From Takakia lepidozioides (taxonomy: Eukaryota; Streptophyta; Takakiopsida; Takakiales; Takakiaceae): a DNA stretch of 64,000 bases. Of this stretch, positions 30,284 to 42,849 are shown piece after piece (position 1 is the first letter of the stretch; every line of letters begins with the position of its first letter). The translations under genes and the position numbers were made by a program. The stretch is taken from contig CM060734.1 in assembly GCA_030704615.1 (NCBI GenBank), forward strand, positions 47,072,042-47,136,041, given 5' to 3'. The notes beneath the pieces are model-generated. The model was not told where the DNA came from. It was given only the letters and a program-made list of their open reading frames with translations, and ran no database searches.

Positions 30284-30911
30284 CAGTGTTGGATTGGTAT
30301 ACCTGGTTTAACCTAGGTATGGAATACATGTATGAATATATATATTGAAGAACATACCAGTCGGGTATGAAAGAACCAGTGTACCCATGTGATACACGTA
30401 CTAGGGGAGTATGGCTTTAGGATTCCCCGCACACATACCATACCAGTTTGGGTATATGGAGGAATAGCATGGTCCGATACCAGTATTGCGGTGAGTTCAT
30501 GGCGAATGGAGGTAGGTATGTGCAGCTAGTTATACCCTGTACTACAATTTGGTTAATTTCAAGGCTACATGTTGCAATTTAGACTTCATTTGTGTTTTCG
30601 TACTACTTTGGGTTACCTTTGCCTAGTGTTTCACGGCTTGGATTAAAATTAGCTATGTGCTAAATGACATTTATTTCTATGTATGGTGAGCTGTAGAAAT
30701 ACCATACCTGCCCCCAGTATCACTACAGAGAAAGGACAATACCAGTACCATACTCATATACAGCCCAAAGTACAACTACTCATACCAGATTCATACCCAA
30801 GTTGCTCATACTTGTATAAATACCTATACCAGTCTGGTATGAAAAAGGGGTGGGACCCTTCATACCAGGACCAGTCTGGTATTAAAAAATGGACATACCA
30901 GTCCAACACTG
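30284..30911. mobile_element. hAT-type MITE, copy 2 (628 bp)
   Basis: Ends CAGTGTTGGATTGGTAT and, inverted, CAGTGTTGGACTGGTAT (one mismatch). Flanks are CTTCCAAC (30276-30283) and CTTCGAAC (30912-30919), an 8-bp duplication with one difference. The interior is packed with TACCAG/CTGGTA words in both orientations. It shares the first nine terminal bases with copy 1 at 7978-8557, so both may use the same transposase. Confidence 0.85.
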
Positions 30912-31483
30912 CTTCGAACCCACTTTGACCTTTCTCCACACAACCTTGACATCAGGACATACTCATGTGAGTCCACCCAGCTATAAAATGGTGGAGGCCC
31001 ATTTTGTAGTTCAGTAGACAGGACCCACAAAGAAAGTCAAGGTGCATGACAACGTGAAGAGTGGTATGAGTAACGTACCGCCTCCCTTCTTCCTCTTCAT
31101 CGCTCACACGACGTCCACAACCCACGTGAGCTTGCAGCCTGCTCTTCTCTTTTTGGGTTTTCCTCACAGACACGGTGAAGACTAAAAATGAGGATGAATG
31201 TGGCCTGAGAACATGGCATGAACTTACCACAGTCTTTTGCTTCTTTAATTTGAGTCTTTTCTAATATGTTGTTTTAAGTGTGTTTCATTCTTTCACAAGA
31301 TACTATACTACTTAATGTCATAGTGTGGCCTCTGCCGTTGAGCACATATTGTATTGATGTTTTACTAAGTATATATGTAGTTCTGTATATTTTCACACAT
31401 TTGCCTCTCTGTGTCTCTGTGCTTCTTGTGCGCGCGGGTGGGCGTTGAAAGATCTTGCCATCCATCTCTCGAAGAGCTTGAAG
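30912..31483. other. region upstream of the GMPP pseudogene
   Basis: No other gene seen. It probably includes the former promoter and leader of the GMPP copy. Confidence 0.35.
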
Positions 31484-31671
31484 ATGATGGTTTTGATACT
31501 TATGGGTGGGTTCTGCGGCCGTTGACGTTGAACGTGCCGAAGCCCCTGGTAGACTTCGCTAATAAACAGCCACAGGTATGGCTCATTGGACACTTCCTCG
31601 ACACACTATCAGCGAGATAAAGATGGGGGGAGGAATTATATTTATTGTAGGATCTTGGTCTACAGGTGAAA

Positions 31672-31675
<4 letters not shown>

Positions 31676-31719
<44 letters not shown>
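31676..31719 (+). repeat. (GA)n microsatellite
   Basis: About 22 GA units in the first intron of the GMPP pseudogene. Confidence 0.95.
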
Positions 31720-31722
<3 letters not shown>

Positions 31723-31859
31723 AAGAGAGCATTCATTGAATTCAATCACATTCCTAGAGTGTGACATACTTGAAACCACAATATTGTCTCCGTCTTGGCA
31801 ATTCATCTTGATTGTACTTGCACATGTAGAGTCCAAACACAGTGCAGATTTTGGTGGGG

Positions 31860-32830
31860 AATAGAGAGAGGTGACTCTCCTGGTTTCAGGATCTTCTAGG
31901 AAGGGGAGCCAAAAATAGTTGGATACTTAAAATGAAGCTATATGTCTAGAGTTTGATGAGTAGCATAGGTTGAAGTTTCTTGTGAAGGTTTTGGGATTAC
32001 TCACAAAGCAATCATTTGATAAGATTGTGTTGTCATTTTGTAGAAGCTTCAAATCATGATCACAGATGGGTGTCAAGGACGAGAATATGACTTAACACAA
32101 ACAAGAGATTAGACTAGAGGTACAAGACTAGACAAGAAGTCAAGGTCGGCGTGGCCGAATGCATAGTGGATAAACATGAATCAAGATAATCTTTATAACA
32201 ATGGACAAAAGTACAAGATACTGGAACTCGACTCGAATATTGGAATGCTGTAAATTGGACTGGAGTACCAGATGCTAGAAATTGGACTAGAGGATTGGGA
32301 CTGGGAACAAGAATAGCTTGAACTTGTGTTGGCGAAACTGAATAGTGTCCAGTCTCGCCTCCTATATATATTGGCTACTAAGAAGCTTCCCTAAGAAGCT
32401 TCCCCTATGGAGGTTTCTTGCTAGAGAAGTTTCCAAGATTAAACAAAGGTTTCTTGATGGAGAAGCTTCCTTAATCAAATGAGGTATCTTGATGGAGAAG
32501 TTTCCTCCAAATGAAGCTTCATGAGCAGTTTCCCAAGTTACTCTTGGTACTTTGGTAAACTCCCGGTAACTTGGTAAGTAATGGTAATCACGGTAAGTCA
32601 TGGTAACTTCTGGTAACATGGTAACTTGGTAATTTTTGGTATTTACTCGTGGTAAGTTTCTCTGGGCTATGTCCGTGACAATGGGTAGTTTGATGACATA
32701 AGGAGTGTAGCATGGCGGACCACATTGCATTAGATTTGGTGACTATGCGCAGTCTTGGAGTTGGTCTAGTGTTCTTCTCCTCCATTCCCTCTCCTCCTCT
32801 ATCTCCACTTGAGAACATGTTGGCTAAGTA
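31860..32830. repeat. repeat-rich block in a GMPP pseudogene intron, possible solo LTR or other insertion
   Basis: GAAGCTTCC-type words recur from 32385 to 32520 and GGTAACTTGGTAA-type words from about 32540 to 32660, after a TATATATA box at about 32363. This looks like the regulatory part of an inserted element, but no clear ends or target duplication were found. Confidence 0.35.
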
Positions 32831-34246
32831 TGGAAATATTGACGGATGCAGGTGATGATGAATTTTCTAAAGGACTTTGAGAAGATATTGGGTATCAAGA
32901 TTACATGCTCACAAGAGACAGAGTCAATGTGCACAGCTGGCCCACTGGCCTTGCCCAAAGACAAGCTGGATGATGGATCTGGTGAGGCATTTTTTTGTTT
33001 TGAACAGCGATGTCATCAGCAAATACCATTTGCCATTTGAAGCAAATGATTGAATTTCACAAAAAGCATAGAAGCGAAGCTACAATTATGGTCACTAAGG
33101 TAGACTTCAGAAATATTTGTATATTTGTCTTTGTCTTGGTCTTATCTTAATTTCTTTAACCGTTGTCGTGCACAATGGCATGTCTTGCTTCCACGTTATT
33201 TTCATGCATTTATACCAATTGCTGGCAAATTGATGAAATTTATCATGAGGATTATATTCAGTGGACATTCATTAGTGGGGCCTTGTCATAAGATAGCAAA
33301 ACACATCTTTTGGGGGCTTTGAAATCAGCTGGCAGCCTGACTTTAGACTTCTAGAGTTATGCCATTTCATCAACTTCGGTTGAACTTGACAGACCTCTTT
33401 GCAGGTGTGCCATTTCTCTGGAACGTCAGAACTGTCAGCCCCATGGCTATGACCAAATGACTGAGGGGCCTCCTCAAAGCCCAGGATGATGAGGAAGATC
33501 TGCATGTCAAAATCATGCATTGCACTCTCATCTTAGTCCAATTATATATAGACATTCTTATATTGTGATTTTGGTTCCTTGTCCTAAGGTGGATGAGCCT
33601 TCCAAGTATGGAGTGGTGGTGATGGAGGAAACGACAGGCAGAGTGCAAAAATTTGTTGAGAAACCGTAGGAATTTGTGGGAAACAAAATCAATGCGGGTA
33701 TCTATTTTTGAGTCAAAAAACCCTCAATCGGATTCAACTCCGGCCAACCTCAATTGAGAAAGAGGTATTTCCAAAAATTGCGATTGAGAAGAAACTATAT
33801 GCCATGGTATTACCGGGGTTTTGGATGGACATAGGCCAGCCCCGGGATTACATCACAGGCCTCCGGCTATACCTTGATTCCCTGAACAGGAGGGCACCAA
33901 CAATGCTAGCATCGGGGTCATCTTACATGGGGAATGTGATTGTGGATCAAAGTGCCCAAATCGGAGAAGGGTGCTTGATTGGGCCGGATGTTTCCATTGG
34001 TCAAGGGTGTGTGATCGAGGCCGGAGTTCGGCTCTCTCAGTGTACAATAATGAGGGGTGTGAGAGTCAAGAAGCATGCTTGCATTTCAGGAATTGGCTGG
34101 CACTCCACATTTGGACAATGGGCTCGTGTCGAGAACATGACTCTGCTGGGAGAGGATGTCCATGTCTGTGATGAAATCCTCAGCAATGGAGGTGTGGTGC
34201 TACCTCACAAAGAGATCAAGACCAACATCCTCAAATTCTCTAGCTA

Positions 34247-35888
34247 GCAAAGATCTTCTAGGAACATTGCGACTCGTTTGATTAGAATTGTGAATGTTGT
34301 TCCCTATTGACAAATTACTGATCCACAAATAATGAGATAAAAGATGAGTATCCTGTGACATTCCAGATGTCCTAGATTCTGCCACAGAGATACGATAATG
34401 CTGCCTCCCTCCACAATTGCAGGCCGCGGGCTAGTTAGTGCCGTAAACTAATGAAATCCGGCACTGGTTCGGGGATGAGTCCCCTGAGACCCTAGCTTCA
34501 AGTAGGGTGAGTTGAAATAGTTACAAAGTATGTTAGAATTAGGATGGATGAACTGTTGGGTTCAACTCATCATCTGTTAGATTTTCTAGACACCTAAAAT
34601 AGACGGCCTAGAATAGCTATTAGATAAGTCTTGAGGGAATAGACATCTCTCCTCCCAGCCATCTAGTAGTTTTTATTACGATCCTTTGTATGTGTTTGAA
34701 ATGGGTCAAAGTGACCTCCATAGCTCAGACAATTCAAAGTGAGCCCATTCCAAAAATTGACTCATTGATAATTACAAAAATACAACCCAAGTGGGCCTAA
34801 CTGTGGGCCAATTATGTCTCGCCACACAGACAATTAACTATACATATCCCCTCCTGCATGCTCCAATTTCATGACCATGCATTTTCCAACAAATCTACAT
34901 GTCCAAAGATTTGCTAGAAATTACTAGTATCAATATGAGAAGGTGGGCCATGTCGTTAGAAGTTTAAATGCAGTAGGAACCATTAAAAAAATTAAAATCT
35001 ACAAAAAGTACATAGAAAAATTTACTTCCTCAAAACCCCAAAGAGTCTCCTCGGCCCTGAAGGGTTAAACTTGCAAATGCTGGAAACTATGTCTGCCATT
35101 GAGCAGGGATAAAATTTTCAGTTTAAAATGCCATTCAACAACACCAAACCTACACACAGACACAACTTCTGGAAAAAGAGTCAATTGTCAGAAACCTGAT
35201 CATAGCCTGTTTGATTATTATGATTCAAAGTAACGGAAACCCACTGGAAACAACTACATCCTCTACCTCAACTCAGAGTGCTCCTGACCAAGGACAAATC
35301 CAGGCTGCTCAAATAGACAAAACCCTTTTTTTGGCCTCAATGGGAGAAAAAGGGGCGGAGACCCTTGATTGCATTGATAAACAAAGGAGAAAACCAATTT
35401 ACTCAGAAAATTGCACACAAGCCCACCATTTGTCTCCTGTGCTCATAAGAAACAGTGACTGGATGGATTGTGCCATCTTAAAATCGCAGCTACACAGAAT
35501 TATGGTTGATGGCATGAAGATTGACGAATTTAAGGAGAGCTCTACCTGCAAAATGTGGACCCAGTCTGTAGAGCTTGGTGGTATCCACCCTTGCCAACCG
35601 ACCAGCTCCCTAGCATGTCTACAGATGGTTCCTTAGCTTTTTCAAGTACACACGTTTTCAGTCCTTCACACCATTTGCGAGAGGAGAAGTGCTTCGATCA
35701 GAAGTCCACGCCTGCAAGATCAGACCAAGAAAATTAAACTTAAATTACCAGAATCAGCAACCCAAATACTTTTTCCATAATGCTGTACTGTCCTTGAATT
35801 GAGATCCAATGCACAATTCATCCATAAGTTATCCAAATTCCTGGCTTTCAATCAACCACCTTAAAAGGAAATTGTGCTTCTAGCAAGC
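34247..35888. other. intergenic between the GMPP pseudogene and the SR34-like gene
   Basis: No gene recognised. A 141-codon plus-strand frame (35211-35636) has no family features. The part nearest 35889 is probably the SR34 3' UTR. Confidence 0.4.
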
Positions 35889-38800
35889 CTACAGACAAAT
35901 AAAGCAACCAGAAACAAGAGTAACTGATTTCATGGCCAAAAGGAGGAGTACATTAGGCTCCTCTCGTGGGCTTCCTCCTCGAGGACTTGCGCTCCGGCTT
36001 CTATCTCCATCACTTGGGCTCCTCTCCACCTTCTGGACATTAACAAAATTCAATGAACTGTGGGGTTCTGGCAAAAATCACTTCAAACTTCCACAGTCAC
36101 CAATCATCGTGGGACTCGGAGAAAATAAAGCTTTGCAGCCCTCCAAAAGCCTTGTGGCTGGCATGCGGACCTGTATCACTTTGATTTGAACATGTTTGTG
36201 TCTCATATGGAAACAGATTGAGAGAGGTACTTACAGCAGGTGGGGGTGGAGAACGAGAATGGCTTGCACTGGGTCTCCGGCTGTGATCCTTTTTAGGTGA
36301 GGCCTGTATAATCTCTCATCTTGTTAGTAACCCCTTGTATCCAAGTATCTAGTCAAATATTGGAACACATTATAGCAAAAACATGAGCATTATGAACCCC
36401 AGCTAGTTTCAAATCTTCAATGGACAAAACAAGCCAAGCTGTGTCATTTAAGGAAAAGCTGCACTCATGGTTACTGCTAAGGTCAGGACATACCGAGCGT
36501 CGCGCAGGTGACCGTGATCTGGAACTCAACCACAATATTAACAACCCCACACCAAGACGCAATACAAAAGTCATTTTCACAGATAATGTTCAAAAGGCAA
36601 TGACATAGATATAGCAACAGTAGACAAATATCCAAAAGACCTCAAATCCTACCTACCTTTTTTTCTCAACTCCAACCAAATGGCACCAAGGATGACAAGG
36701 AAACAATAGTGTTTAAAGGGGCACCACTTAAAAGTTAGGCTATTGGGTCTAATTTGCAGTTAGACACCTCAGTAACTAACGTAGTGCATTTCGTCGACAG
36801 TTTTTGGGTACTTTTGAGAGCCTTTAACTAGCTGATATATCTCTTTAGTGTCTCTCCATCTTGTGCTCATGGATGCTTGGGGTACAAATATACAATGAGG
36901 GAGAGAGGGCTGCAAGGACTGGATGGTTGCAAGGTAAGGGTGGAATAAGGGACACGTGTAGAGAAAGGCCGAGCAAACTGCTTCTATGCCCAGCAATTGC
37001 CAACACACAGGGCACCAACATCAGAAGGAAAAAAGGAAAAAATAAGGAGGAAACAAACAAGAAGCGGTAAAGAAGAAAAATCAGGAAAAAGACGGAAGGA
37101 GAAAGAGAGAGAGGAGCAAGGGCCTGCATGTGAGAGCAGCAAAGCCAAGACCACAGCTAACTTGTGCATTAACTAAATGCAAGTGGCTACTCCACAGTTA
37201 GTGCAAGCATTAGTTTACTTGATGATGTTTACTAATTGGGGTCCTAATTTTCACTTAGCTTATTGTGTTTCAGTTAATGATGCAAACGGTATTGAGTGGG
37301 TTAACTGCAAGTGGAGCCCCTCCTTAGCACACTACATAGTGATGCATCTGCACTGCAACATGCATGCCAAGAAGGCAGTAGCGAGGTCACATACTTGGAA
37401 ACTGAACGGACAGATCGAGAACGAGAACGAGAGGCAGGTGTACGGGATCGTGGTGAACGGGATCGTGATGCTCGAGACCAGCTACGCACTGACTTGCTAC
37501 GGGACCGGCTGCAGCACCAAGAATAAAGCTCAAAAAATGGCAGTAGGATGACCTAACCCCTTCTAACACAACCGCAAGGTAGTAAACCATGAAGCAAAAC
37601 TGGACTCACTCCATGTCATGATGCACGTGATGTTTCTGAACTGTTCGGACTACCAAAATTCACATTAACATATTAACTTCACCCATCCTATATATGTGCA
37701 AGAACTCCCAATGCACCACAATAGTACAAAAATTGCATGTTGGTGGGGCCTTGCTACAAAGAAGGAAAGCTTGCCAAGGACATCCAGCCGAGACTGAGAA
37801 GAGCAAATGACCCTAGTTAGCTGATCAAGGAAAAATGCACTCTCAAGCTCAACCGACAAATCAACACAGCATCAAGCATAGTTTAAAGCAGGCAGAATAA
37901 TTTCATCTAATCACAGGAAAAGACCTGCGGCTGCGACTGCGGCTGCGTGAGGCGCTTCTTTTGGACCCATAGCCCTTATCTTCCTTGACCTGGAAAAGAG
38001 AATGAAGAATTCAGTACCCCTTGTGACTCCTCACCGACTGGCACAACCTCACAATGAGATACAAACCAAAACTTTAAACAGACAGCACTTAATATTTAGC
38101 AGCGTTGACTCATCATATCTATAAAGAGAATTGATTCATACCCGGATAAATGAGCGAGAAAAGGGGTTGCGGAACTCTGAATCGTCCAGCTTTCTGATCT
38201 GCAAATGCCATTGAAACACTCACTGGATAGGGAGCTTGGAACACTTTAGAACAGAACATGAAGGGAAAATTATTTGAACAAACAACCATCCTTTGGAAAA
38301 GCCAGTAACAATCTGTGCTACATAGCAAGAAAGATGTAAGAAATTCCAGGACATACTGCATATTTCATGTCATCATAGCTGGTGAAGTCCACAATACCCA
38401 TCGTCCCAGCTGCAAAGACGAAATGAAATTAGCCACATTACCCACTGATAAAGCCAAAACTGAACTGTGATGCACAAGGGAAATCCAACTGGGAACTATC
38501 ATAAAGAGGGTCCACACAGTACAGGTGGACATACAGACCAGACTCTCCTTGTTGGACACATGCTATTTGCAAACAGAAATCCAGGAAACAACTTACCACT
38601 GCCATCACGAAAAACTTGTGCAAAGCAGACATCTCCTGCTCTGCGCATGTGGTCCTGCAGAGACGGGTAAACAGTTCACAGCCCCAACGGTCAACTACTC
38701 CAGATTGGATTTACAACCTGACTGATAAAAAGAATTGCAGCCAAAAGGTATGCACCAGCAGCAGACACACTGGAGGTACAAGGGCAAGATATAGTCGTAT

Positions 38801-40379
38801 TCAAAAGTCCATGGATATTCCCTCAATGCAACTAAAATGACTACAGCAAACAGGACTACCAGTTTTGTAAGCTAATATCTTGCCTAGCAGACACACCTTC
38901 AGATCCTGCCAGGAAGCAGATGATGGCAACCCCGTAACAATTACTGCAAAAAGAGGAAACAATGAAATGTCAGAGGCATTTGAAGGCATTCGAAGAAATC
39001 AAATCGAAATCATCTGGACAGCTGAACACCTATCAGAAGCAAGATGGGAACAATTCCAGGACAGCAATTGGTAACAAACCCAGTCAGAGAATCCACTGAC
39101 CCCTATATTCAGAGCGCCGGGAAACACCACCAGTTCGCCCACCACCATCACCGCTGCCCCCGCCGCCACCACCGCCACGGCCCCCACACCCCCCCGCCCC
39201 CGCCCCCACTACTATAGCTGCTGTAACGGTCCACTGATGATGGAGGCCCTCGACCACCGTGTGCAAGTTCCACCTATTCAAGACATCAGACTGGTCAGAC
39301 ATATAGCATGACCCCATTCAAAGGGAGTAGGTCTCTGCAATCAAGAGTACCTGTACAGGATAAATCCATCTCAAAGACAGAAATAGGCTTATTGCTAATC
39401 AGACATTCTACACCATATCAGGCACAAACACAGGACTGCCAGACCATTTGCAAAATGGTAAACTCAAAAAGGAAGAAGTGATGAGAAGTGTGTGATTGCA
39501 AAGGCCTAACCAAACTAGGCACCGACAAGCACGTAAGTAGTGAGAAAACGGTTAATTGTACCCGAAGCCGGTTTCCATCAAAATTCAAGCCATCACGCCC
39601 CCTGATGGCGTCCTCTGCATCTTGAGCATCCTCAAACTGCGAGCAATTCAACGGTGATACATATCTCAATTTACGGGAAAACATTCAGAAGGACTATGAC
39701 GGAAGTCCTCTCTTGATTGAGCAGAGAGAGGCTAGGTGAAAAAGATCTATGAAAACCATACAGCTGAAAATCAACATGTGGGTCTTCTTTGGGGTTGCGA
39801 AGAGGCTCTATTTTATATTTTGGCATGAGAATAATTGTGCACGCAATTATTTGCAGGACAAAAGATTATTGCATCCTATTAGGCAATGCTTGTGTCACAA
39901 CTAGGTATGTGACACAACAAGTATACAAATAACCATCCTCTCTGCACATGATGACTGACAAGAAATGATCTGGTAATGTGGGGGTCAGTGGGGGCAGTGT
40001 AAAATCAGATAATACTCCAGTTTTAAACACACTATCAATTGAGTCTAAAGGCATCACCTCAATGAAACAGTATCCAGGGGGTCGTGGAGGCAGCTTCAGA
40101 TCAATATCCACAATACGTCCATACTACACATCGATGGACACACATAGAGTGAGCCTTCACACATTAATAACATTTCAAGATAAGCGCCAACTGCCAAACA
40201 ATTCAGCAATAGACTAAGGCATATAAAAAATTGTGTGAATGTTAACACCCTCAAATAGAAAATCTAGAACCAGGCAGCAGATGAAAACCAACCTTATGGA
40301 AGAGATCTTCAATCTCACGCTCCCGGACATCACCCGGAAGGTTCCCAACATAGATGGTCCGGCTGGCACGATTGCTCAT
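35889..40379 (-). CDS. SR34: SR34/SR30-type serine/arginine-rich splicing factor (SRSF1 family)
   Basis: Thirteen coding exons read by eye, all with GT-AG ends: 40293-40379, 40058-40123, 39562-39636, 39101-39273, 38897-38943, 38597-38654, 38357-38409, 38142-38198, 37925-37989, 37395-37508, 36494-36518, 36235-36303, 35889-36032. RRM1 starts [20 protein letters not shown] and contains [21 protein letters not shown] Gly-rich hinge follows, then the pseudo-RRM signature [20 protein letters not shown] and an RS domain. The nuclear protein selects 5' splice sites and regulates alternative splicing. Phases agree at every junction except in exon 4, where a C7 run (39189-39195) adds one base and would end the frame at a TGA; with six Cs the frame is perfect. 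Either an assembly error or a real mutation. Long introns after exons 3, 9, 10 and 11 could host regulated alternative splicing. Confidence 0.9.
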
Positions 40380-41428
40380 GGTTGTTGCTGCGGTAGATCT
40401 CGCTTCTAAACCCTAACCTATGCCTCAGAAGTACACACAACGAGCACATTTCACAGACAAGCAAAAGTGTTCGTGAAAGTTTCACTGTAGGACAATATGA
40501 CCGTCAGAAAGAGCTACCCTAACAAGAGAATGAACGTACGAAGAAAAGCACGTATTGCCTTTTCTTTCCATTTCATTACCAGAGACCTGCTAGGACTGAG
40601 ATTATAAAGCTACGAGGCAAACCAAGAGCGACATCTTTGGTCTGAGCGAGGCCCCTCAAGCTCCATCGCTCCCTCCTTTGCTCCAGGAAGCTCCACAGCT
40701 ATGCACAACTTATGCCATACCGTCCCACTCTTGTGCTTCGCACATGGATTCAGGTTTGCTTCCTCTCCCTGGTTTGTCCAGATCCCGTTTTTCTCATCCC
40801 CCATAGTCCCCCCTCCCCTCTCTCCCCTCTTCACCCTCTTAACTGGCCTTACGCTCCCTCCCGCTTTACTCCAAGCTCCACGCAGATATCTATGTACAAA
40901 AGATGAAAGGTTTTGCTTATAAGAGAGTGGAGCGTTGAACTCCCTCTTTACCTGAGCTACCTCTCTCTTCACACCGCCACCTTCGATGCAGAGACAGCCC
41001 TCAATATGTGCACTGCACACAGCCACGCGTTCTTATCCTCTCTCTCTCTTTTACGACAGCGCACCCTCTCCAACCTCAAACAACACAATCTACAAACCTG
41101 AGAAAGAGACAGAGCGCAACAACAATCATAGTGAGCCTTGGAAAAACACAACAACAAACAATGCTGCTTAACTGTGATTCCCTGCACAAATCACCTGGAA
41201 GAAGAAGATGGGGTTAGGGAAGCAAACCCTCCCAAGCTGCTTGCACTGACGCCAGACCCCGAACCACAAGTCTCCCAGCTGCCTCTCGCAAGCGGCAACG
41301 CTGCAAGCCCTAAAACTGCGCGTACTAGAGACTCAGGCGATTCGTTTTTAAATAATAACTTAAGTGTTCATTCTAGCGACGACCGAAGGTCGGAAGCTAG
41401 TTTAGCGTAGAGCAGGAATAGGGTGCCA
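40380..41428 (-). other. 5' leader/promoter region of the SR34-like gene
   Basis: No coding gene seen. Pyrimidine-rich tracts (for example about 40800-40860 and 41035-41055) and polypurine complements are present. A 5'-UTR intron is plausible but not demonstrated. Confidence 0.35.
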
Positions 41429-41433
41429 TAGTG

Positions 41434-41490
41434 CCACGTCATCGTCGCCACGTTTTGTAGCCACGTCATCGTAGACACGTCATCGTCGTC
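41434..41490. promoter_or_regulatory. cluster of three CACGTCATCGT motifs
   Basis: CACGTCATCGT occurs three times (about 41435, 41462, 41476), with a further CCACG core between the first two. The reverse complement contains TGACGTG, a bZIP-type ACGT element. It lies about 1.1 kb upstream of the SR34-like ATG. A role is inferred only. Confidence 0.3.
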
Positions 41491-41579
41491 GTCAATTTCT
41501 TTGAAACCTGCCCGAAATGCCCAAAAATAACCGGCAGCGCGGGGAAGTGACGACGATGGCTTGAGCGCTGACGGGTTTC

Positions 41580-41745
41580 ACACACGGATCTCGGGTTTTT
41601 CACAGATAACAGAGACGAGGAGAAGCATCGAGGCAAGGCGAGGATGCGTGATTTCTGGAGTGCGGTGGGATTTGTGGAACAATCGAGGCAAGGCGAGGGT
41701 GTATGCATGATTTGTGGAGTGCGGAGGGATTTGTTTCACACACCG
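41580..41745 (+). repeat. imperfect tandem duplication
   Basis: ATCGAGGCAAGGCGAGG, then ATTTSTGGAGTGCGGWGGGA and TTTGT appear twice about 65 bp apart. The word ATCGAGGCAA also occurs in the PPR leader modules. Confidence 0.6.
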
Positions 41746-41752
41746 ATCGCAG

Positions 41753-41948
41753 ATGCAAATGTGGGCTCTTGGCTCCTGTTAGTACCATGATTTGGTATTC
41801 TTCCTAATGTTTACAAGGTTCTTGGGAGAGTCCGCTTGGTCTTAGCAGGCCGTGTTTCCATCTCTGCCTGCTCAGCTACACCGTGGTGGTTCTCACAGAC
41901 CAATCCGACATCACCTGACTACAAACACAAGCAGCACACACAAGAGGC
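41753..41948 (+). repeat. repeat R (copy C)
   Basis: GCAAATGTGGGCTCTTGGCT, TACCATGATTTGGTATTCTT, GCTCAGCTACACCGTGGTGG and AAGCAGCACACACAAGAGG. Closest to copy B in the CACTA element. Confidence 0.8.
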
Positions 41949-42050
41949 AGAGATAGAAATGGTCACCAATATTAGAATTTCCAGCAATGGGGGATGAAAA
42001 CACATCCATCAACTCTAATTTGACCACAAGTTGGTTTTTTCTTTTGGCCA

Positions 42051-42645
42051 GTGAAGCAGATATTGCAGCTATGTCCTGCGGAGAAACTGATGTCAACTTA
42101 CAAGGTTGCCAAGTTCAACCGTATGTTGATGAGTTCTTGCAAAATTTGGCTATGGTGCGTGGAAAGCTCAAAAAGGGGGGAGTGGGTGACACTGTTGCAA
42201 TTGCACGTATTGTGCTTCACGACTGGAATGAAGGTCTCAGTCCTGTGTAACCCAGCTCAACATCTTCAGCATTACTAGGGATACATGTACAATTCCTTTT
42301 ACAGTAAAACCACTTATATACGTTTCAAATGCAAGCCAAGAATCCACAGTTACTTTGGTTACCCTTCGAGAAGATTCTTGGAACTGACATTTATTTATCC
42401 TGTTTCGATGGCAGGAAAAATCCCGTACTACACAGTGGGCCACCTATGCGGGAGGTCAGTGAGCATGCCAAATCTGCAATTGTAGCTGACTGGAGCAAGG
42501 AGTTTGATGTGGAGGCTCTGTTTAAGAACGAGGAGTCAGTTTTTATAGCTGGACTCCCTTCTCTGGTCGACACACTCCATGTGGAAATGCCTTCAAGTGC
42601 TCCACTTACTATGGACATCGACACAGTTCAGGCTGGTTCAATTTA
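42051..42645 (+). pseudogene. NSN1: nucleostemin-like GTPase (NSN1/GNL3) C-terminal fragment
   Basis: After an AG acceptor at 42049-42050: VKQILQLCPAEKLMSTYKVA, a frame change near 42118, then VDEFLQNLAMVRGKLKKGG and ARIVLHDWNEG. A second exon from 42413 reads KIPYYTV, shifts frame near 42440, and continues MREVSEHAKSAIVADWSKEF to a stop at about 42645. This matches the tail of plant nucleostemin-like nucleolar GTPases used in ribosome assembly. The GTPase domain is absent. The kept intron shows it came from genomic DNA rather than a processed transcript. Confidence 0.75.
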
Positions 42646-42849
42646 ACCTGGATTATATCTTCTCCTTGGCAGCAACAACAAAAAATTGTGTCTTTTTCTC
42701 TGTCTTGGGCCACAAGTGAAATGTTGCTCAAACTAGACAAGCTGAAGTGTAGGCAAATGTATGCGCACGGTCAGCATTCTATTTACAGATGATGTCAGAG
42801 ACCTGACAATCAAGCTATAGTGGGTGATAGCCTATTTGAGAAATGAGGG

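Larger units (their letters stand above)
31484..34246 (+). pseudogene. GMPP: GDP-mannose pyrophosphorylase (mannose-1-phosphate guanylyltransferase) pseudogene
   Basis: Intron-containing copy of the enzyme that makes GDP-mannose from mannose-1-phosphate and GTP (cytosolic; cell wall, glycoprotein and ascorbate precursor). Exon 1 from ATG 31484: MMVLILMGGF, then LRPLTLNVPKPLVDFANK; about ten bases that should encode the G-T-R of the nucleotide-binding loop are missing. Exon near 32850-33100: FLKDFEKILGIKITCSQETE, then a T7 run (about 32990) shifts the frame, with further breaks before MIEFHKKH. Exon from about 33589: [19 protein letters not shown], in-frame TAG at about 33667, frame break near 33709, then RPTSIEKEVFPKI through the left-handed beta-helix domain to a stop. 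The retained introns mean it is a duplicated, not processed, copy. Confidence 0.85.

Noticed and set aside
35211-35636. 141-codon gene downstream of SR34
   Set aside because: Not recognisable as any family and no splice or context support.
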